A stretch of DNA of 64,000 nucleotides from Rhodococcus sp. (in: high G+C Gram-positive bacteria) (lineage in GTDB: Bacteria > Actinomycetota > Actinomycetes > Mycobacteriales > Mycobacteriaceae): positions 41,254-105,253 of the forward strand of contig NZ_JAHFVG010000018.1 of the NCBI RefSeq assembly GCF_023264675.1, given 5' to 3'. Of this stretch, positions 1-9,328 are shown in pieces (position 1 is the first letter of the stretch; each line of letters opens with the position of its first letter). Made by a program: the position numbers and the translations under genes. Below the pieces are notes generated by a model. It saw only the letters and a program-made list of their open reading frames with translations. It made no database searches and was not told the DNA's origin.

Positions 1-162
1 CTCCTCGATCGATACGCCATTACGATCTCCCGGAGGAAACCCGACCTTGTCGAAGAAGCCCGAATCCAGCGACGGATCGTTGGCCTCGTGCTCGGTCCAC
101 GGATTGATCAAGATATCGATGGCCCCGTAGCTACGCTCGACGGGATTACTGTCTGTGCTCAT
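1..162 (-). CDS. Amidohydrolase-family protein, N-terminal part (runs off the window)
   Basis: Only the first 54 residues are present. The ATG is at 162, and the reading frame stays open to the window edge. The N-terminus reads Tyr-Gly-Ala-Ile-Asp-Ile-Leu-Ile-Asn-Pro-Trp, which resembles the start of amidohydrolase_2 (TIM-barrel, metal-dependent decarboxylase/hydrolase) proteins. The catalytic part lies outside the window. It follows the ABC permease by 56 bp on the same strand, so it is probably the last or next gene of that transport operon and may act on the imported compound. Family assignment rests on a short stretch and is tentative. Confidence 0.55.
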   Translation of the reverse strand, partial: MSTDSNPVERSYGAIDILINPWTEHEANDPSLDSGFFDKVGFPPGDRNGVSIEE

Positions 163-218
163 TACATCCTTCTCCAGTAATTACAGAAACATGGACAAAC
201 CAAGAGGACACAGTCCAC

Positions 219-1277
219 TCAGCTCTCGGAAGCTTCGACCTCACGACGTTTACGTCGCTGATTGAGGTTGCGTGCGTAAATAACCGCGATAATCAGTGCA
301 GCGCCGTTGAAGACGTTGGTGACCCACACTTCTGCACCCGCGAGCTGTAGGCCCTGCACACCGGTGCCCAGCAGGTAGACCGCCAGGAACGTGCCCCAGA
401 CGTTGAACCGTCCGAGCTTGAACTGGGTTGTGCCCAGGAATGCTGCGGCGAACACCGGCAGCATGTACTGCGGGCCGATGTTCTGGTTCACCGAGTTGAG
501 GCTCGAAGCAAGGAGAACGCCGGCGAGACTGGCCATCGCACCCGAGAACACAAGGCCGCCGATTACGAAGCGCCTGGTTCGGATGCCTGCCAGTCGCGCG
601 GCATCCGGGTTGGCACCGCTGGCGAAGCACCGACGACCGAGCGGGGTGTGCTCGAGTGCGTACCACACGATGACGGCACCGATCAGCGCGTACACGAACA
701 TGATCGGGACACCAAAGAACGACTGCCCTGTGATTGCCGTGAACGAACTCGAGAACGGTCCGACGTACTCACCGGAGGAGATGAACGCCGCGCCGCCCTG
801 CAGGAGCGCCACCGTGCCGAGCGTCGCGATGAAGCTGTCGACGCCGAGGAAGCCGACCAGGCAACCGTTGAAGGCACCGACGAGCGTGCCTATCACCAGT
901 GTCACCAGAATGGCTGGGACGACACCCAACTGGGGTCCCTGCGTCATGAGCAAGCCGACCACGATGGCGGAGAAACCGGCGTTCTGGGCGAACGACAGGT
1001 CGTAGGCGCCGGCCGCCAGCGACACCAGCAGCCCGAGCGCAAGCAAAGCGATGATCGCGTTGGAGCCCGCAATGGTGCTCCACGTCGAGCTGGTGAGGAA
1101 GGACTCCGGCACCCAGAGCGAGAACAACACGAGCATCGCAACGAACGCGACGATGCCCGAGAAGCGCCCGATTCCGATCTGTTTGAATCCGCCCGTGCGT
1201 GCCGGGCTCTCGGACGGGGGAACCTTGCCCGGCTCGCCGGCCGCTCGTACCTCGTGGGGGTCGATCACTTCAGACAT
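219..1277 (-). CDS. ABC transporter permease, ribose/RbsC type
   Basis: A 352-residue inner-membrane permease of the monosaccharide ABC family (BPD_transp_2). Hydrophobic segments fill residues about 38-335. The family motif after the second or third segment is recognisable as Ala-Gly-Ala-Tyr-Asp-Leu-Ser (residues about 90-96), equivalent to the GGIDLSVG motif of RbsC. The C-terminus is basic and cytoplasmic. The ATG overlaps the end of the upstream ATPase gene by 8 bp, which implies translational coupling. It forms the channel for the substrate delivered by the lipoprotein encoded at 2867-4000. The substrate cannot be read from the sequence; sugar-like compounds are usual for the family. Confidence 0.9.
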   Translation of the reverse strand: MSEVIDPHEVRAAGEPGKVPPSESPARTGGFKQIGIGRFSGIVAFVAMLVLFSLWVPESFLTSSTWSTIAGSNAIIALLALGLLVSLAAGAYDLSFAQNAGFSAIVVGLLMTQGPQLGVVPAILVTLVIGTLVGAFNGCLVGFLGVDSFIATLGTVALLQGGAAFISSGEYVGPFSSSFTAITGQSFFGVPIMFVYALIGAVIVWYALEHTPLGRRCFASGANPDAARLAGIRTRRFVIGGLVFSGAMASLAGVLLASSLNSVNQNIGPQYMLPVFAAAFLGTTQFKLGRFNVWGTFLAVYLLGTGVQGLQLAGAEVWVTNVFNGAALIIAVIYARNLNQRRKRREVEASES

Positions 1278-2799
1278 GGCTGGCCCTTTCGGCCGATGGT
1301 GTGTTCGTTCTCAGCATTTCTCGAAGTAGGTGATCGACTGTCAGCTTCTCGCCACTCAGTGATGTACCGACTCGGCCCTCTCGCACGACATAGATTCGGT
1401 CGCACACTCCACAGGCCTCCTCGAGATCGGATGTAACAAAAATGACGGCTGCACCGTCGGCGACCACGTGGTTGAGCGCCTCGTAGATCGTGCTTTTCGC
1501 CCCGACGTCGACGCCAGCGGTGGGATCTTCCAGCAGGAAGACCTGCGCCTTGGCGCGGAGCCAGCGGGCAATCATCACCTTCTGCCGGTTGCCGCCGCTC
1601 AGCGATGACAGCACGGCCTCGGGATCGCGCGGTTTCACCTCGACCTGATCGAGGAACGGCGCAACGTCAGCTCCTTCGTCGCGACCTCCCAGCCAGTGCA
1701 GCGGCCCGCGGCCCACGATCTTGGGAAGGGTGATGTTCTCGCGTAGTGTCCAATCCTGGACTCCACCAAGCCGTTTGGTGTCACCCGGGACAAAGGCTAG
1801 ACCGTGCCGGATGCTCTCGGCCGGCGAACGAGGATCGATGGCGTTCCCGCTCAAACGAACCTCGCCTCCCGCCTTCTTACGTGCGGCATAGATCAGCGGT
1901 AGGACTTCCTCGACTCCGGACCCGGCAACGCCGACGATGCCAACCTTCTCCCCCGCGTGCACCGAACCGGAGAAATCGAGGAGTCGGCCGCCGCGCAAAC
2001 CCTTGACCTCGAGCACGACCTCGGCCTGCGGCGGCGTTGCCGCTTCCGGATACAGGTCCTCGAGTGGCCGTCCCAGAATCATTTCGACCAATCCGTCGTG
2101 GTCGAGTCCTTCGACGTCTCGCGTACCTACCATGTGGCCGTCGTGGAGCGCACTGACCCGATCAGCCAACTCGAAGACCTCACCGAGCCGGTGAGTGACG
2201 TACAAAATCGTTCCCCCACGGGATTTCACGTCTCGAAGCATCGCGAACAAGCGATCCTTGTCCTGAGCCGTCAGAGAAGCCGTCGGCTCGTCGAGCACCA
2301 ACACACCAGCGGCAGCATCACCGTGGTAGAGCGCCCGAACAATCGCCGTCATGGTCTGCTGTGCCGGGGTCAAGGACATCAGCGGCTGCCCGGCGTCCAA
2401 CTCGATGCCGTACTCGGACAGGATCTTCTGCGCCCTACGACGCTCCTTCCGATCGGACAACCACCAACGTCCTCCGTAGCCACCGCCGCCGAGTGCCAGG
2501 TTGTCGACCACCGTCAGGTCGTCGATCAAAGCCAAGTCCTGGTGGATGAACCGCAAACCGGCCTCGTGGGCCGACGACGCCGAACCGAGCTCGAAAGCCT
2601 TGCCGTCGAGAAAACCCTCTCCCGACTGGTGATCCGGCGAGTGGTAGCCGGCCAGAATCTTGATCATCGTCGACTTGCCGGAGCCGTTCTGCCCGAGCAG
2701 GCAATGAATTTCACCCGCTCGCAAGTCGAAGCTGACGTCCTGGAGTGCGCGCTGACCCTGAAATGTCTTCGAGACACCTCGTACCGAAAGTTTCGTCAT
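1270..2799 (-). CDS. ABC transporter ATP-binding protein, double-domain sugar type (RbsA/MglA-like)
   Basis: About 509 residues with two nucleotide-binding domains, as in RbsA. The first has a good Walker A (GQNGSGKST, about residues 36-44), a Walker B ending LDEPTASLT, and an altered signature (LTPAQQ instead of LSxGQ). The second has a degenerate Walker A (GVAGSGVEE), a good LSGGNRQK signature and LLEDPTAGVD. One weak and one strong site is normal for this family. The chosen ATG begins MTKLSVRGVSKTF; an in-frame GTG lies 21 bp upstream. It energises the permease at 219-1277 and lies 67 bp downstream of the binding-protein gene. Confidence 0.9.
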   Translation of the reverse strand: MTKLSVRGVSKTFQGQRALQDVSFDLRAGEIHCLLGQNGSGKSTMIKILAGYHSPDHQSGEGFLDGKAFELGSASSAHEAGLRFIHQDLALIDDLTVVDNLALGGGGYGGRWWLSDRKERRRAQKILSEYGIELDAGQPLMSLTPAQQTMTAIVRALYHGDAAAGVLVLDEPTASLTAQDKDRLFAMLRDVKSRGGTILYVTHRLGEVFELADRVSALHDGHMVGTRDVEGLDHDGLVEMILGRPLEDLYPEAATPPQAEVVLEVKGLRGGRLLDFSGSVHAGEKVGIVGVAGSGVEEVLPLIYAARKKAGGEVRLSGNAIDPRSPAESIRHGLAFVPGDTKRLGGVQDWTLRENITLPKIVGRGPLHWLGGRDEGADVAPFLDQVEVKPRDPEAVLSSLSGGNRQKVMIARWLRAKAQVFLLEDPTAGVDVGAKSTIYEALNHVVADGAAVIFVTSDLEEACGVCDRIYVVREGRVGTSLSGEKLTVDHLLREMLRTNTPSAERASHV

Positions 2800-2866
2800 C
2801 GGATAACCCATCCACTCCACGTAGTCGAACCGAGCCCTGCGCTACGCCCGAAACCGCATTCGGCGC

Positions 2867-4000
2867 TCAACCGCCGACGCCCCAAGCTGTTTGGAACGCA
2901 GCCTTGTAGTTCGGCGGCGCATACATGTCCAGTTGCAGGTTGTCCTGGGTGATCACGCGAATCGAAGCCACGGGCGCGGGATCGACTCGGTCGCCCACCG
3001 AATTCCGTGCCAACGCATCGGCTGCACGCCACCAGTAGGCAGGCCCGTCGCCGCCGATCCAGACATTCGGCATACCCTGCTCCAGTTGCGCGACCTGCGA
3101 TTCTCCCGATGGGTCGATGCTCACGACCTTGACCCTGTCCGACAACCCTGCAGCCCCCAGTGCTTGATCTACCCCTGGCATGAGGTCGGGAGACTGGAAT
3201 GCCAGGTAGTCGATGTTCGGATTTCGCTGCAGAGCGGCGATGATCGTCTGCGAATTCTCCTGCGGGGTCTTTGCGTAACCGACGTTGATGTCGTGGACTG
3301 CCGTGTTCGGCGAGATCCGTGCGAGCTCGTCCGTCGTTGCCCCACCCGCAATACGGTTGGCGTCGATCGTCTTGTCCCCCACAACGCCGACCTCGGTCGC
3401 CGCTCCGGCGTCGGCTGTGATGAACGCAGCCTCCGCCTTGCCGTTGGCGGCGAGGACGGGCGCGCAATTGACGCACGAGACAAAGCCTTCCGGCGGCGCC
3501 TCGAGGGCGGACGCCACATCGACCAGCACAACCCCGTCGGCCTTCGCCTGCTCGATCTCAGCAGCAATTACGTCCGTCGGGTACACGAACAAGATCGCCA
3601 AGGCCTCGGGCTTGGCCTGCAACGCCTGCCGCACGGCCGTCACGAAACCGGATGGGCCCTGCGCCAGGTCGTAGGTGTACTCCGTGCTTTCCCAACCGAG
3701 AGCGGTGGCGGCCTCTTCGAATTGGCCGGGGTGACAGGAGTTGACCGTGCAGGTCACCGAGGCGACTTTCATCCCCTTCTCGGGGGCCTTCGACAACGGT
3801 TCGACGACCAACGGTGGGTTCGAGGTGTAGTTCTCGACCTCGACCTTCGCCTGGTCCACTGCGGCTGCGTCCTCCGCCGAAAGCGGACCGGAAGCCCCAC
3901 TGTCGGTGCTGCTGCAGGCGGCGAGACCGATGGCCACAAGCGTCGCGCCTGCCAGCATCCTGGCCCGCCGGGCCCGAACAGAGGCGGCTTCGCTTGTCAT
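2867..4000 (-). CDS. Sugar-type ABC transporter substrate-binding lipoprotein
   Basis: From this ATG the protein has 377 residues. It starts with a basic n-region, a hydrophobic stretch and a lipobox (GLAAC, Cys29), so it should be a lipid-anchored extracytoplasmic receptor. The remainder has the two-lobe Peripla_BP_4 pattern (VASVTC, LAILFVYPTDVIA, GVVGDKTIDAN, VVSIDPSGESQV). An alternative ATG at 4054 would add 18 residues; neither start has a strong ribosome binding site. It is the first gene of the importer and sets substrate specificity. Ligand unknown. Confidence 0.88.
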   Translation of the reverse strand: MTSEAASVRARRARMLAGATLVAIGLAACSSTDSGASGPLSAEDAAAVDQAKVEVENYTSNPPLVVEPLSKAPEKGMKVASVTCTVNSCHPGQFEEAATALGWESTEYTYDLAQGPSGFVTAVRQALQAKPEALAILFVYPTDVIAAEIEQAKADGVVLVDVASALEAPPEGFVSCVNCAPVLAANGKAEAAFITADAGAATEVGVVGDKTIDANRIAGGATTDELARISPNTAVHDINVGYAKTPQENSQTIIAALQRNPNIDYLAFQSPDLMPGVDQALGAAGLSDRVKVVSIDPSGESQVAQLEQGMPNVWIGGDGPAYWWRAADALARNSVGDRVDPAPVASIRVITQDNLQLDMYAPPNYKAAFQTAWGVGG

Positions 4001-4190
4001 GGAAGGCAACCCGCGCTCGAAAACTCGGTGAAGGCCTACACGTCTTGATGTCATGCGAGTCACATTCCCTCTCCGAAGAGTCCGGAGCAATTACAAATTT
4101 CACCAACTTTGGACAACGGGTTGTAAGTCGAACAAGGCCGATCGGCGTGGAACTTGCAGGTAGCCCGGCCGAAACCGCGTGCGTGCAGGA

Positions 4191-5588
4191 TCAGGATGGT
4201 TCGGAGCTCGTCCGCTGCGCGATCAGCACCATTTCGGCTACATCGACAACTTTGACGCGCGGACGTTCTCCCGGGACCCCGGCTGCCTTCTCGTGCGCAT
4301 CGATCGCTTTCCATCCGTCCCAGGTGACAATTCCCGGGTTCCGGACACGAAGCCAGGCCTCGATGTCGTCCCCGGTTGCCACGGATGACGGTTCGTTGAG
4401 TCGGTCGGCGGCAGCGTCCTCGAGCAGTCGCCCGACGGTATCGGCCGCGTCCTTCTTGTTGGTGCCCAGCACCCCCGACGGGCCTCTTTTGATCCAGCCC
4501 ACGACGTACTCTCCGGCGAGGTGTCCGCCCTCACCGTCCGATACACGGCCGTCCACGTTGCTGATCAGTCCGCGCCGCTCGTCGAAGGGAACCCCGGGCA
4601 ACGGACGTCCGCGATAGCCGATCGAACGCAACACCAGGCTGCAATCGATGATCTCTTCCTCACCCGTGGCGATCGCCACGAGATTTCCGTTCTCGTCGGT
4701 CTCGATTCGGTTGCGTGCCACACGAACTCCGGTCACCGACGATCCGTCCTGGGCGCCCACGAGCTCCACCGGCGAGGTCAGGAAGCGCAATTCGATCCGA
4801 CGCGGCTTGCCCTGCGGCACTCGCTGCGAGTATTCGGTGAGAATCTCGACATTACGTCGCGCGTTGCGGTCCCCGTGCTCCTCGAGCCAGGCGGCCGAGT
4901 CCGCATCCAGAACTACTTCCTCCGGCCTGACGATCACATCGGCCTCGCTCAGCTCGCCGAGTTCGAGCAGTTCCGGATTGGTGAAAGCGGCTTGGGCTGG
5001 GCTGCGCCGGCCCAGAACCACCACTCGCTTGACTCCGGCGACATCGAGCCCATGCACTGCGTGGTCTGCAGTGTCCGTTCGGGCGATCGTCGCCGAATCC
5101 AGCATGAGCATGCGGGCGACATCCATCGCCACATTCCCGTTTCCGATGACCACCGCGCAGTCCCCGGAAAGGTTGAACTCCAGTGCGGCATGGTCCGGGT
5201 GGCCGTTGTACCAGGCAACGAATTCGGTTGCAGAGTGCGAGCCCGACAAGTCCTCACCGGCGATCCCCAGGCGGTTGTCGCTCGACGTCCCGACGGCATA
5301 GATGACCGCGTGGTACCGAGACAACAGTTCGCCCCGCGTCACGTCCCGACCGAATTTCACGCCGCCGAAGAACCGAAATCCTGGGTGCGTAGCGGTCTTT
5401 TCGTAGCGGTGCGTGATCAGCTTGATCTTGGGATGGTCCGGTGCCACGCCCGCGCGCACGAGACCGAATGGCGTTGGGAGGGCGTCGTAAAGATCAACCT
5501 CGAACCCTTCGGCCAACAGAGCCTCGGTCGAAAAAAACCCAGCCGGGCCGGCCCCGATTACCGCGATCCGCCGCAGTGTTTCAGTCAT
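4191..5588 (-). CDS. FprA-type NADPH-ferredoxin reductase (FAD)
   Basis: 465 residues starting at an ATG preceded by GGAGG. The FAD dinucleotide-binding motif GAGPAG is at residues 12-17, and the NADPH-binding motif GNGNVA at about 149-154. FGLVRxGVAPDHPKIK, typical of mycobacterial FprA and adrenodoxin reductase, is clear. It moves electrons from NADPH to ferredoxin. As the last gene of the P450/beta-oxidation operon, it most likely reduces the two ferredoxins encoded at 6572-7142, which in turn feed the P450s at 12451-15023. The gap to the preceding MaoC gene is about 145 bp, the largest within the operon except that between the ACAD and P450 genes. Confidence 0.9.
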   Translation of the reverse strand: MTETLRRIAVIGAGPAGFFSTEALLAEGFEVDLYDALPTPFGLVRAGVAPDHPKIKLITHRYEKTATHPGFRFFGGVKFGRDVTRGELLSRYHAVIYAVGTSSDNRLGIAGEDLSGSHSATEFVAWYNGHPDHAALEFNLSGDCAVVIGNGNVAMDVARMLMLDSATIARTDTADHAVHGLDVAGVKRVVVLGRRSPAQAAFTNPELLELGELSEADVIVRPEEVVLDADSAAWLEEHGDRNARRNVEILTEYSQRVPQGKPRRIELRFLTSPVELVGAQDGSSVTGVRVARNRIETDENGNLVAIATGEEEIIDCSLVLRSIGYRGRPLPGVPFDERRGLISNVDGRVSDGEGGHLAGEYVVGWIKRGPSGVLGTNKKDAADTVGRLLEDAAADRLNEPSSVATGDDIEAWLRVRNPGIVTWDGWKAIDAHEKAAGVPGERPRVKVVDVAEMVLIAQRTSSEPS

Positions 5589-5732
5589 TTCATTCCTCCG
5601 CGGGCGTACGTCGTAGCGTTGTCGCCCGGTTCGGGCCTGACAACCCGGGCAAAGCCGTGAAGCTTGCCGAGACAATTCGAGTTGGTCTTCATGGTGTGCA
5701 GCCTCTTGTTTCGGTAAGCCCTGACGGCGCTA

Positions 5733-6134
5733 TCAGGAAATCTGGGCAGCGTGGTCACGGATGATCTCGGCCTCGCCGGTCACGACCACATCTCCCCGTT
5801 GCGTTTCGGCCCAGATCTCGAGCCGTTGGCCGTCCTCGGTCTCGGACAGAACTCGTGCCCGACAGGTCAGCACGTCGCCGACCCTGACCATTGCCCGAAA
5901 CCTGACCGAAAGACGCCGCACGAAGGCGGCGCCCTCGACACTGCCGGCGTACTGGCCCAGCAGGCCCATGCTCAACATCCCGTGCGCGATGATCCCGTCG
6001 AGGCCCATTTTGCGGGCGGTGTCCTCGTCCAGATGGATCGGGTTGAAGTCTCCCGACGCCCCGGCGTACTTGATCAGATCCAAGCGCGTGATCGGCGGGT
6101 GCTGCAGGTCGGGAAGTTGCGTGTTCTCGCTCAT
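5733..6134 (-). CDS. MaoC-like enoyl-CoA hydratase, catalytic subunit
   Basis: 133 residues, a single hotdog fold. The hydratase 2 motif is intact: Asp29 and His34 within YAGASGDFNPIHLDE, followed by GIIAHGM. It would hydrate a 2-enoyl-CoA to a 3-hydroxyacyl-CoA. Its start overlaps the stop of the upstream MaoC-N gene by 4 bp (ATGA). The pair therefore probably works as a heterodimer, as in the mycobacterial HadAB and ChsH1-ChsH2 complexes, where one subunit is catalytic and the other shapes the acyl pocket. It supplies the hydration step of the operon's beta-oxidation cycle. Confidence 0.88.
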   Translation of the reverse strand: MSENTQLPDLQHPPITRLDLIKYAGASGDFNPIHLDEDTARKMGLDGIIAHGMLSMGLLGQYAGSVEGAAFVRRLSVRFRAMVRVGDVLTCRARVLSETEDGQRLEIWAETQRGDVVVTGEAEIIRDHAAQIS

Positions 6135-6544
6135 CGGACGATCAACGTCATGCGTTCGGTCAATACCAGGTTCTCGTCATCGTCTCGGCCCGTAGTTTCG
6201 ATCACCACAACCGTCACCTTTCCCAACCGCGTGGTTTTCTCGGTGACCTGGGCAACCTCGGCGACGCAGGTCAGCTCGTCTCCGGTGCGCAACGGACGCT
6301 CGTAGATGTACTCCTGCTCGCCGTGCAGAATTCTTGCCGGGTCGATCAGGTTCAGCCCCGGGGCCGGCAATTGCAGCGTCGTCGGAAACGTCGGCGGCAC
6401 CGTCACTTCGACGCCCTCGTCTTCCACCGGGGAACCCAACGCATCGAGAAACCGCAGCACTACACCCTTTTCGACGCGTAGGCGCCGCGCTTTCGATCTG
6501 GCACCGATCGTCACGAGATCAGCGGTAGTCGACTCGGTTGTCAT
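6131..6544 (-). CDS. MaoC N-terminal-domain protein (FAS1-like dehydratase partner)
   Basis: 137 residues with the pattern of the N-terminal non-catalytic hotdog domain (FAS1_DH_region): VPPTFPTTLQLP near residue 50, then HGEQEYIYERPLRTGDELTC. It lacks the Asp/His hydratase pair seen in its neighbour at 5733-6134. Known partners of this sort form the acyl-binding half of a heteromeric hydratase. The 4-bp overlap with the catalytic subunit supports a fixed 1:1 complex. Confidence 0.85.
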   Translation of the reverse strand: MTTESTTADLVTIGARSKARRLRVEKGVVLRFLDALGSPVEDEGVEVTVPPTFPTTLQLPAPGLNLIDPARILHGEQEYIYERPLRTGDELTCVAEVAQVTEKTTRLGKVTVVVIETTGRDDDENLVLTERMTLIVR

Positions 6545-6571
6545 TGCGCACCCTCGCGCCGTGCTCGCACG

Positions 6572-6883
6572 TCACTTGCCTTCGGCGGGTGTGTTCGACA
6601 CGTTGTGAGCGCTGGCGTAGGCGTCGACCAAGGCATCGACCTGCTCGGTTCCTTCCAACACCGCCGCGTTGATCTGCACGAACTCCGAAAGCGCATCGGG
6701 GAGTTCGTCATCGGGGTAGATGGCTTCCACCGGGCACTCGGGCACACAGGCTCCGCAATCGATGCAGGATTCCGGGTCGATGACCCGCATCCGCCCGTGC
6801 GCGGAGATGCAGTCGACGGGGCACACCTGGATGCAGGAGTTGTCCATGATGTCGATGCACGCTTCACTGATGATGTAGGGCAT
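6572..6883 (-). CDS. Seven-iron ferredoxin (FdxA-like, [3Fe-4S][4Fe-4S])
   Basis: 103 residues. Cysteines are at 9, 17, 21 and 25 in the first cluster region and at 40, 43, 46 and 50 (CxxCxxCxxxCP) in the second. This is the pattern of actinobacterial FdxA-type ferredoxins. The ATG is preceded by GGAG. It sits between the [3Fe-4S] ferredoxin gene and the MaoC genes, upstream of the FprA-type reductase, so it is a likely electron shuttle between reductase and P450s. Confidence 0.9.
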   Translation of the reverse strand: MPYIISEACIDIMDNSCIQVCPVDCISAHGRMRVIDPESCIDCGACVPECPVEAIYPDDELPDALSEFVQINAAVLEGTEQVDALVDAYASAHNVSNTPAEGK

Positions 6884-6956
6884 TTTCTCTTCTCCTCACT
6901 TCGGGCTCGCAGCGGCGGGTATCACCACTACTGATCGGTTGCTGAACCCAGCCGCC

Positions 6957-7142
6957 CTACGCGGTTACGCGGATGGCCATCGCCGGGCAGTTGGTTTCGG
7001 CCGACCGCAGAGCGTCCTCGGACGCATCTGTGGCATCCGTGACATACGCGATTCCGTCATCGTCCTGCGCGAACGCAGTCGGGGCGGCCCTGATGCATTC
7101 TGCGGCAGACACACACATCGTGCGATCGAGTTCGACGTTCAT
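6957..7142 (-). CDS. Small [3Fe-4S] ferredoxin, P450 redox partner type
   Basis: 61 residues with three cluster cysteines: Cys10 and Cys16 (Cx5C), then Cys52 followed by Pro. This is the standard form of the small ferredoxins that partner actinobacterial P450s. It lies 44 bp downstream of the CoA-ligase gene and 73 bp upstream of the seven-iron ferredoxin. Two ferredoxins next to two P450s in one operon suggests either one partner each or an electron relay. Confidence 0.9.
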   Translation of the reverse strand: MNVELDRTMCVSAAECIRAAPTAFAQDDDGIAYVTDATDASEDALRSAETNCPAMAIRVTA

Positions 7143-7186
7143 TGGTCCTCCAAGTGGTTGAAATGCTCGTACGGTGTCATGCGCAG

Positions 7187-9328
7187 TCAGTCGGAAGTAA
7201 CCGCGCGGCCATCGAGTCCGGTTGCGCCGTCCGCGGTTACGAGCAGCGGGTTGATTTCGATGTCCTCGATTCCTGGAGTCCGAGCTATGACCACAGAAAG
7301 ACGCGACAGCGCCTCCGCGGCGGCGCGGAGAGCAACAGCTGGGCGCCCACGATGACCGGTCAAGAGGGAGATTCCTCGAAGCGAGCGGATCAGCTGCTCG
7401 GCAGCATCGACGTCGAGGGGTGCCAACTGCACCGCGACGTCGTCCAACAGTTCCGAGTAGACGCCGCCCATTCCCACCAGCACGGTAGGACCGAACTGGT
7501 GATCGACCTGAGCCCCGAGAATCAGTTCCACCGCACCGCTCGACGACACCATTTCTTCGACCGAGTAGGTCTCCGAGCCGATGTGAGCCATCCGACCGAA
7601 TGCTTCCGCAATCTCTTCCGGGCCGGACAATCCCAGTGCGACTCCGCCGTCGTCCGACTTGTGCATCGAGCCCAACGCCTTGAGTACGACGGGATAGCCC
7701 AGTTCGGCAGCCGCTGCCTGCGCCTGCTCCAACGACGTGACCGAAGAGGCCCGCGCGAAGGTTATGCCTGCTTCGGTCAGGAACTGACGCACGGTGAAGT
7801 AGTCTGTGTCGGGCAAAGGCTCGCCTGCGACGAGAGATTCCGGGATCGAGTGGCAGCCCTCGGCGGCTTTCACGGCCAAACCGACTGCCCGAGCTACCGA
7901 ATCGACTGAACGGAAGACCGGGGACCCGCCGGCTTCGATGATGCTCGCGGTCGGCAACGCGGGATCGAAGAATGCACCGTAGGCCGGCACTCCGGTCTTG
8001 CTGGACGCATCGACGTAGACCTGAGCCCCTGCGTGGTCGTTGCGTGCGTTCTGCCGCAGCCCGTCGAGTTCACCGGCTTCAGGCAAGGGGCCGATCATGC
8101 GCCCGACAACAGAATCCGATCGATCGACTTCCTTCAAGTAGAAGTCGGACGAACTGCCCAGACCGGTGATCACGACGGCATCGACCTCGCCGGACTCCAT
8201 GACCGTCGCCGCAACGTTGGAGATGGCCGAAACCGTTCCCCCCGAACCGATGTCGACGGGGTTCGCCGGCGAGCCAACCTCGTGCACAATCGCACCGAGG
8301 CGCTCCTGCAGTGCCGGGCTGAACTCGGGGACGTCCAATCCTGCTCGCGCCATGGCGTCCGCAGCCATGATGCCCGGTCCGCCGCCCTCGCTGACAACTC
8401 CGATGCGACGGCCCCGAGGCCGTCTCGGTGCAGCCAGCACGCGGACCGTGTCGAGCATGTCCGCGATCGAGTGCACCTGAAGAATGCCCGCGGCGCTGTA
8501 CGCGGCCTGCACCACACGACCGTCACTGAGAAGCGCTCTCGTGTGCGTCATTGCTGCCCGAGCCGTAGCGTCCGTCGGCTCGGCCACCAACGCGACCACC
8601 GGCTTCCCGGCCTCGCGTGCTTCTTCTGCCGCGCGAAGGAAATCCCGGCCGTCACCGAGGGACTCGCAGTACACAGCGATCACGCGAGTGGCCTCATGGT
8701 CGATGAGGTCTCGAACCATGTCCGCGGGCCCGAGGTCCGCGCAGTTTCCCATGGAAACGATGCGAGAGACGCCCAAGCCCGCGTCGGAGACGCCGCGAGC
8801 CATGTCCATACCCAATGCGCCGCTGTGTGACAGGACCGCGACGGATCCGGAGTTGAATCGCCCCCAGGCGTAGAGATCCAGCTCGGACTCCGCGTCCGCC
8901 AGCCCGATGCAGTTGGGGCCGATCAGCACCGCACCCGCTTCTCGGATGCGCGCCGCGACAGCCTTCTCGACGTCATCGGTGATCCCAGCGGTCAGACCGA
9001 GGAACGCACGGGCGCCGACGGCGAGGGCTTCGTCGACGACGTCGGGAACTGTGGCCGCCGGAGTAGCCAGAACCACCAGATCCGGAGCTTCACCGAGGTC
9101 GGCAAACGTCCGGTAGGCGGGACGCCCAGCCACTGTCTCGGCGCCACGGTTCAACAGAAACACGCGGCGTCGGTGCTCACTGACCAGCGCGCCGCGGGCA
9201 ACCGCGTATCCGAACTTGCCGGGCACGTCGGACGCACCGGCGATCACGACGGACTTCGGATTGAAAAGGGGACCGAGATCGCGGGTACCACCAGCGACCG
9301 GAGACGAGGACACATCCGTGACTGTCAT
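7187..9328 (-). CDS. ADP-forming acyl-CoA synthetase (NDP-type), fused subunits
   Basis: 713 residues. The domain order is a CoA-binding Rossmann domain (about 20-140, FNPKSVVIAGAS), succinyl-CoA-ligase-like flavodoxin domains (about 150-470) and a C-terminal ATP-grasp domain (about 500-705). His262 within THTRALL matches the position of the phosphohistidine in ADP-forming acetyl/acyl-CoA synthetases (usual motif SHTGxLAG). It would activate a carboxylic acid to its CoA ester reversibly with ATP or ADP. It overlaps the SDR stop by 4 bp. The acid substrate is unknown; in this operon it is presumably the P450-derived or imported acid. Confidence 0.88.
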   Translation of the reverse strand: MTVTDVSSSPVAGGTRDLGPLFNPKSVVIAGASDVPGKFGYAVARGALVSEHRRRVFLLNRGAETVAGRPAYRTFADLGEAPDLVVLATPAATVPDVVDEALAVGARAFLGLTAGITDDVEKAVAARIREAGAVLIGPNCIGLADAESELDLYAWGRFNSGSVAVLSHSGALGMDMARGVSDAGLGVSRIVSMGNCADLGPADMVRDLIDHEATRVIAVYCESLGDGRDFLRAAEEAREAGKPVVALVAEPTDATARAAMTHTRALLSDGRVVQAAYSAAGILQVHSIADMLDTVRVLAAPRRPRGRRIGVVSEGGGPGIMAADAMARAGLDVPEFSPALQERLGAIVHEVGSPANPVDIGSGGTVSAISNVAATVMESGEVDAVVITGLGSSSDFYLKEVDRSDSVVGRMIGPLPEAGELDGLRQNARNDHAGAQVYVDASSKTGVPAYGAFFDPALPTASIIEAGGSPVFRSVDSVARAVGLAVKAAEGCHSIPESLVAGEPLPDTDYFTVRQFLTEAGITFARASSVTSLEQAQAAAAELGYPVVLKALGSMHKSDDGGVALGLSGPEEIAEAFGRMAHIGSETYSVEEMVSSSGAVELILGAQVDHQFGPTVLVGMGGVYSELLDDVAVQLAPLDVDAAEQLIRSLRGISLLTGHRGRPAVALRAAAEALSRLSVVIARTPGIEDIEINPLLVTADGATGLDGRAVTSD

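Noticed and set aside
2891-4048. Plus-strand open frame of 385 codons
   Set aside because: Antisense to the binding-lipoprotein gene, which has a clear signal peptide and fold pattern.
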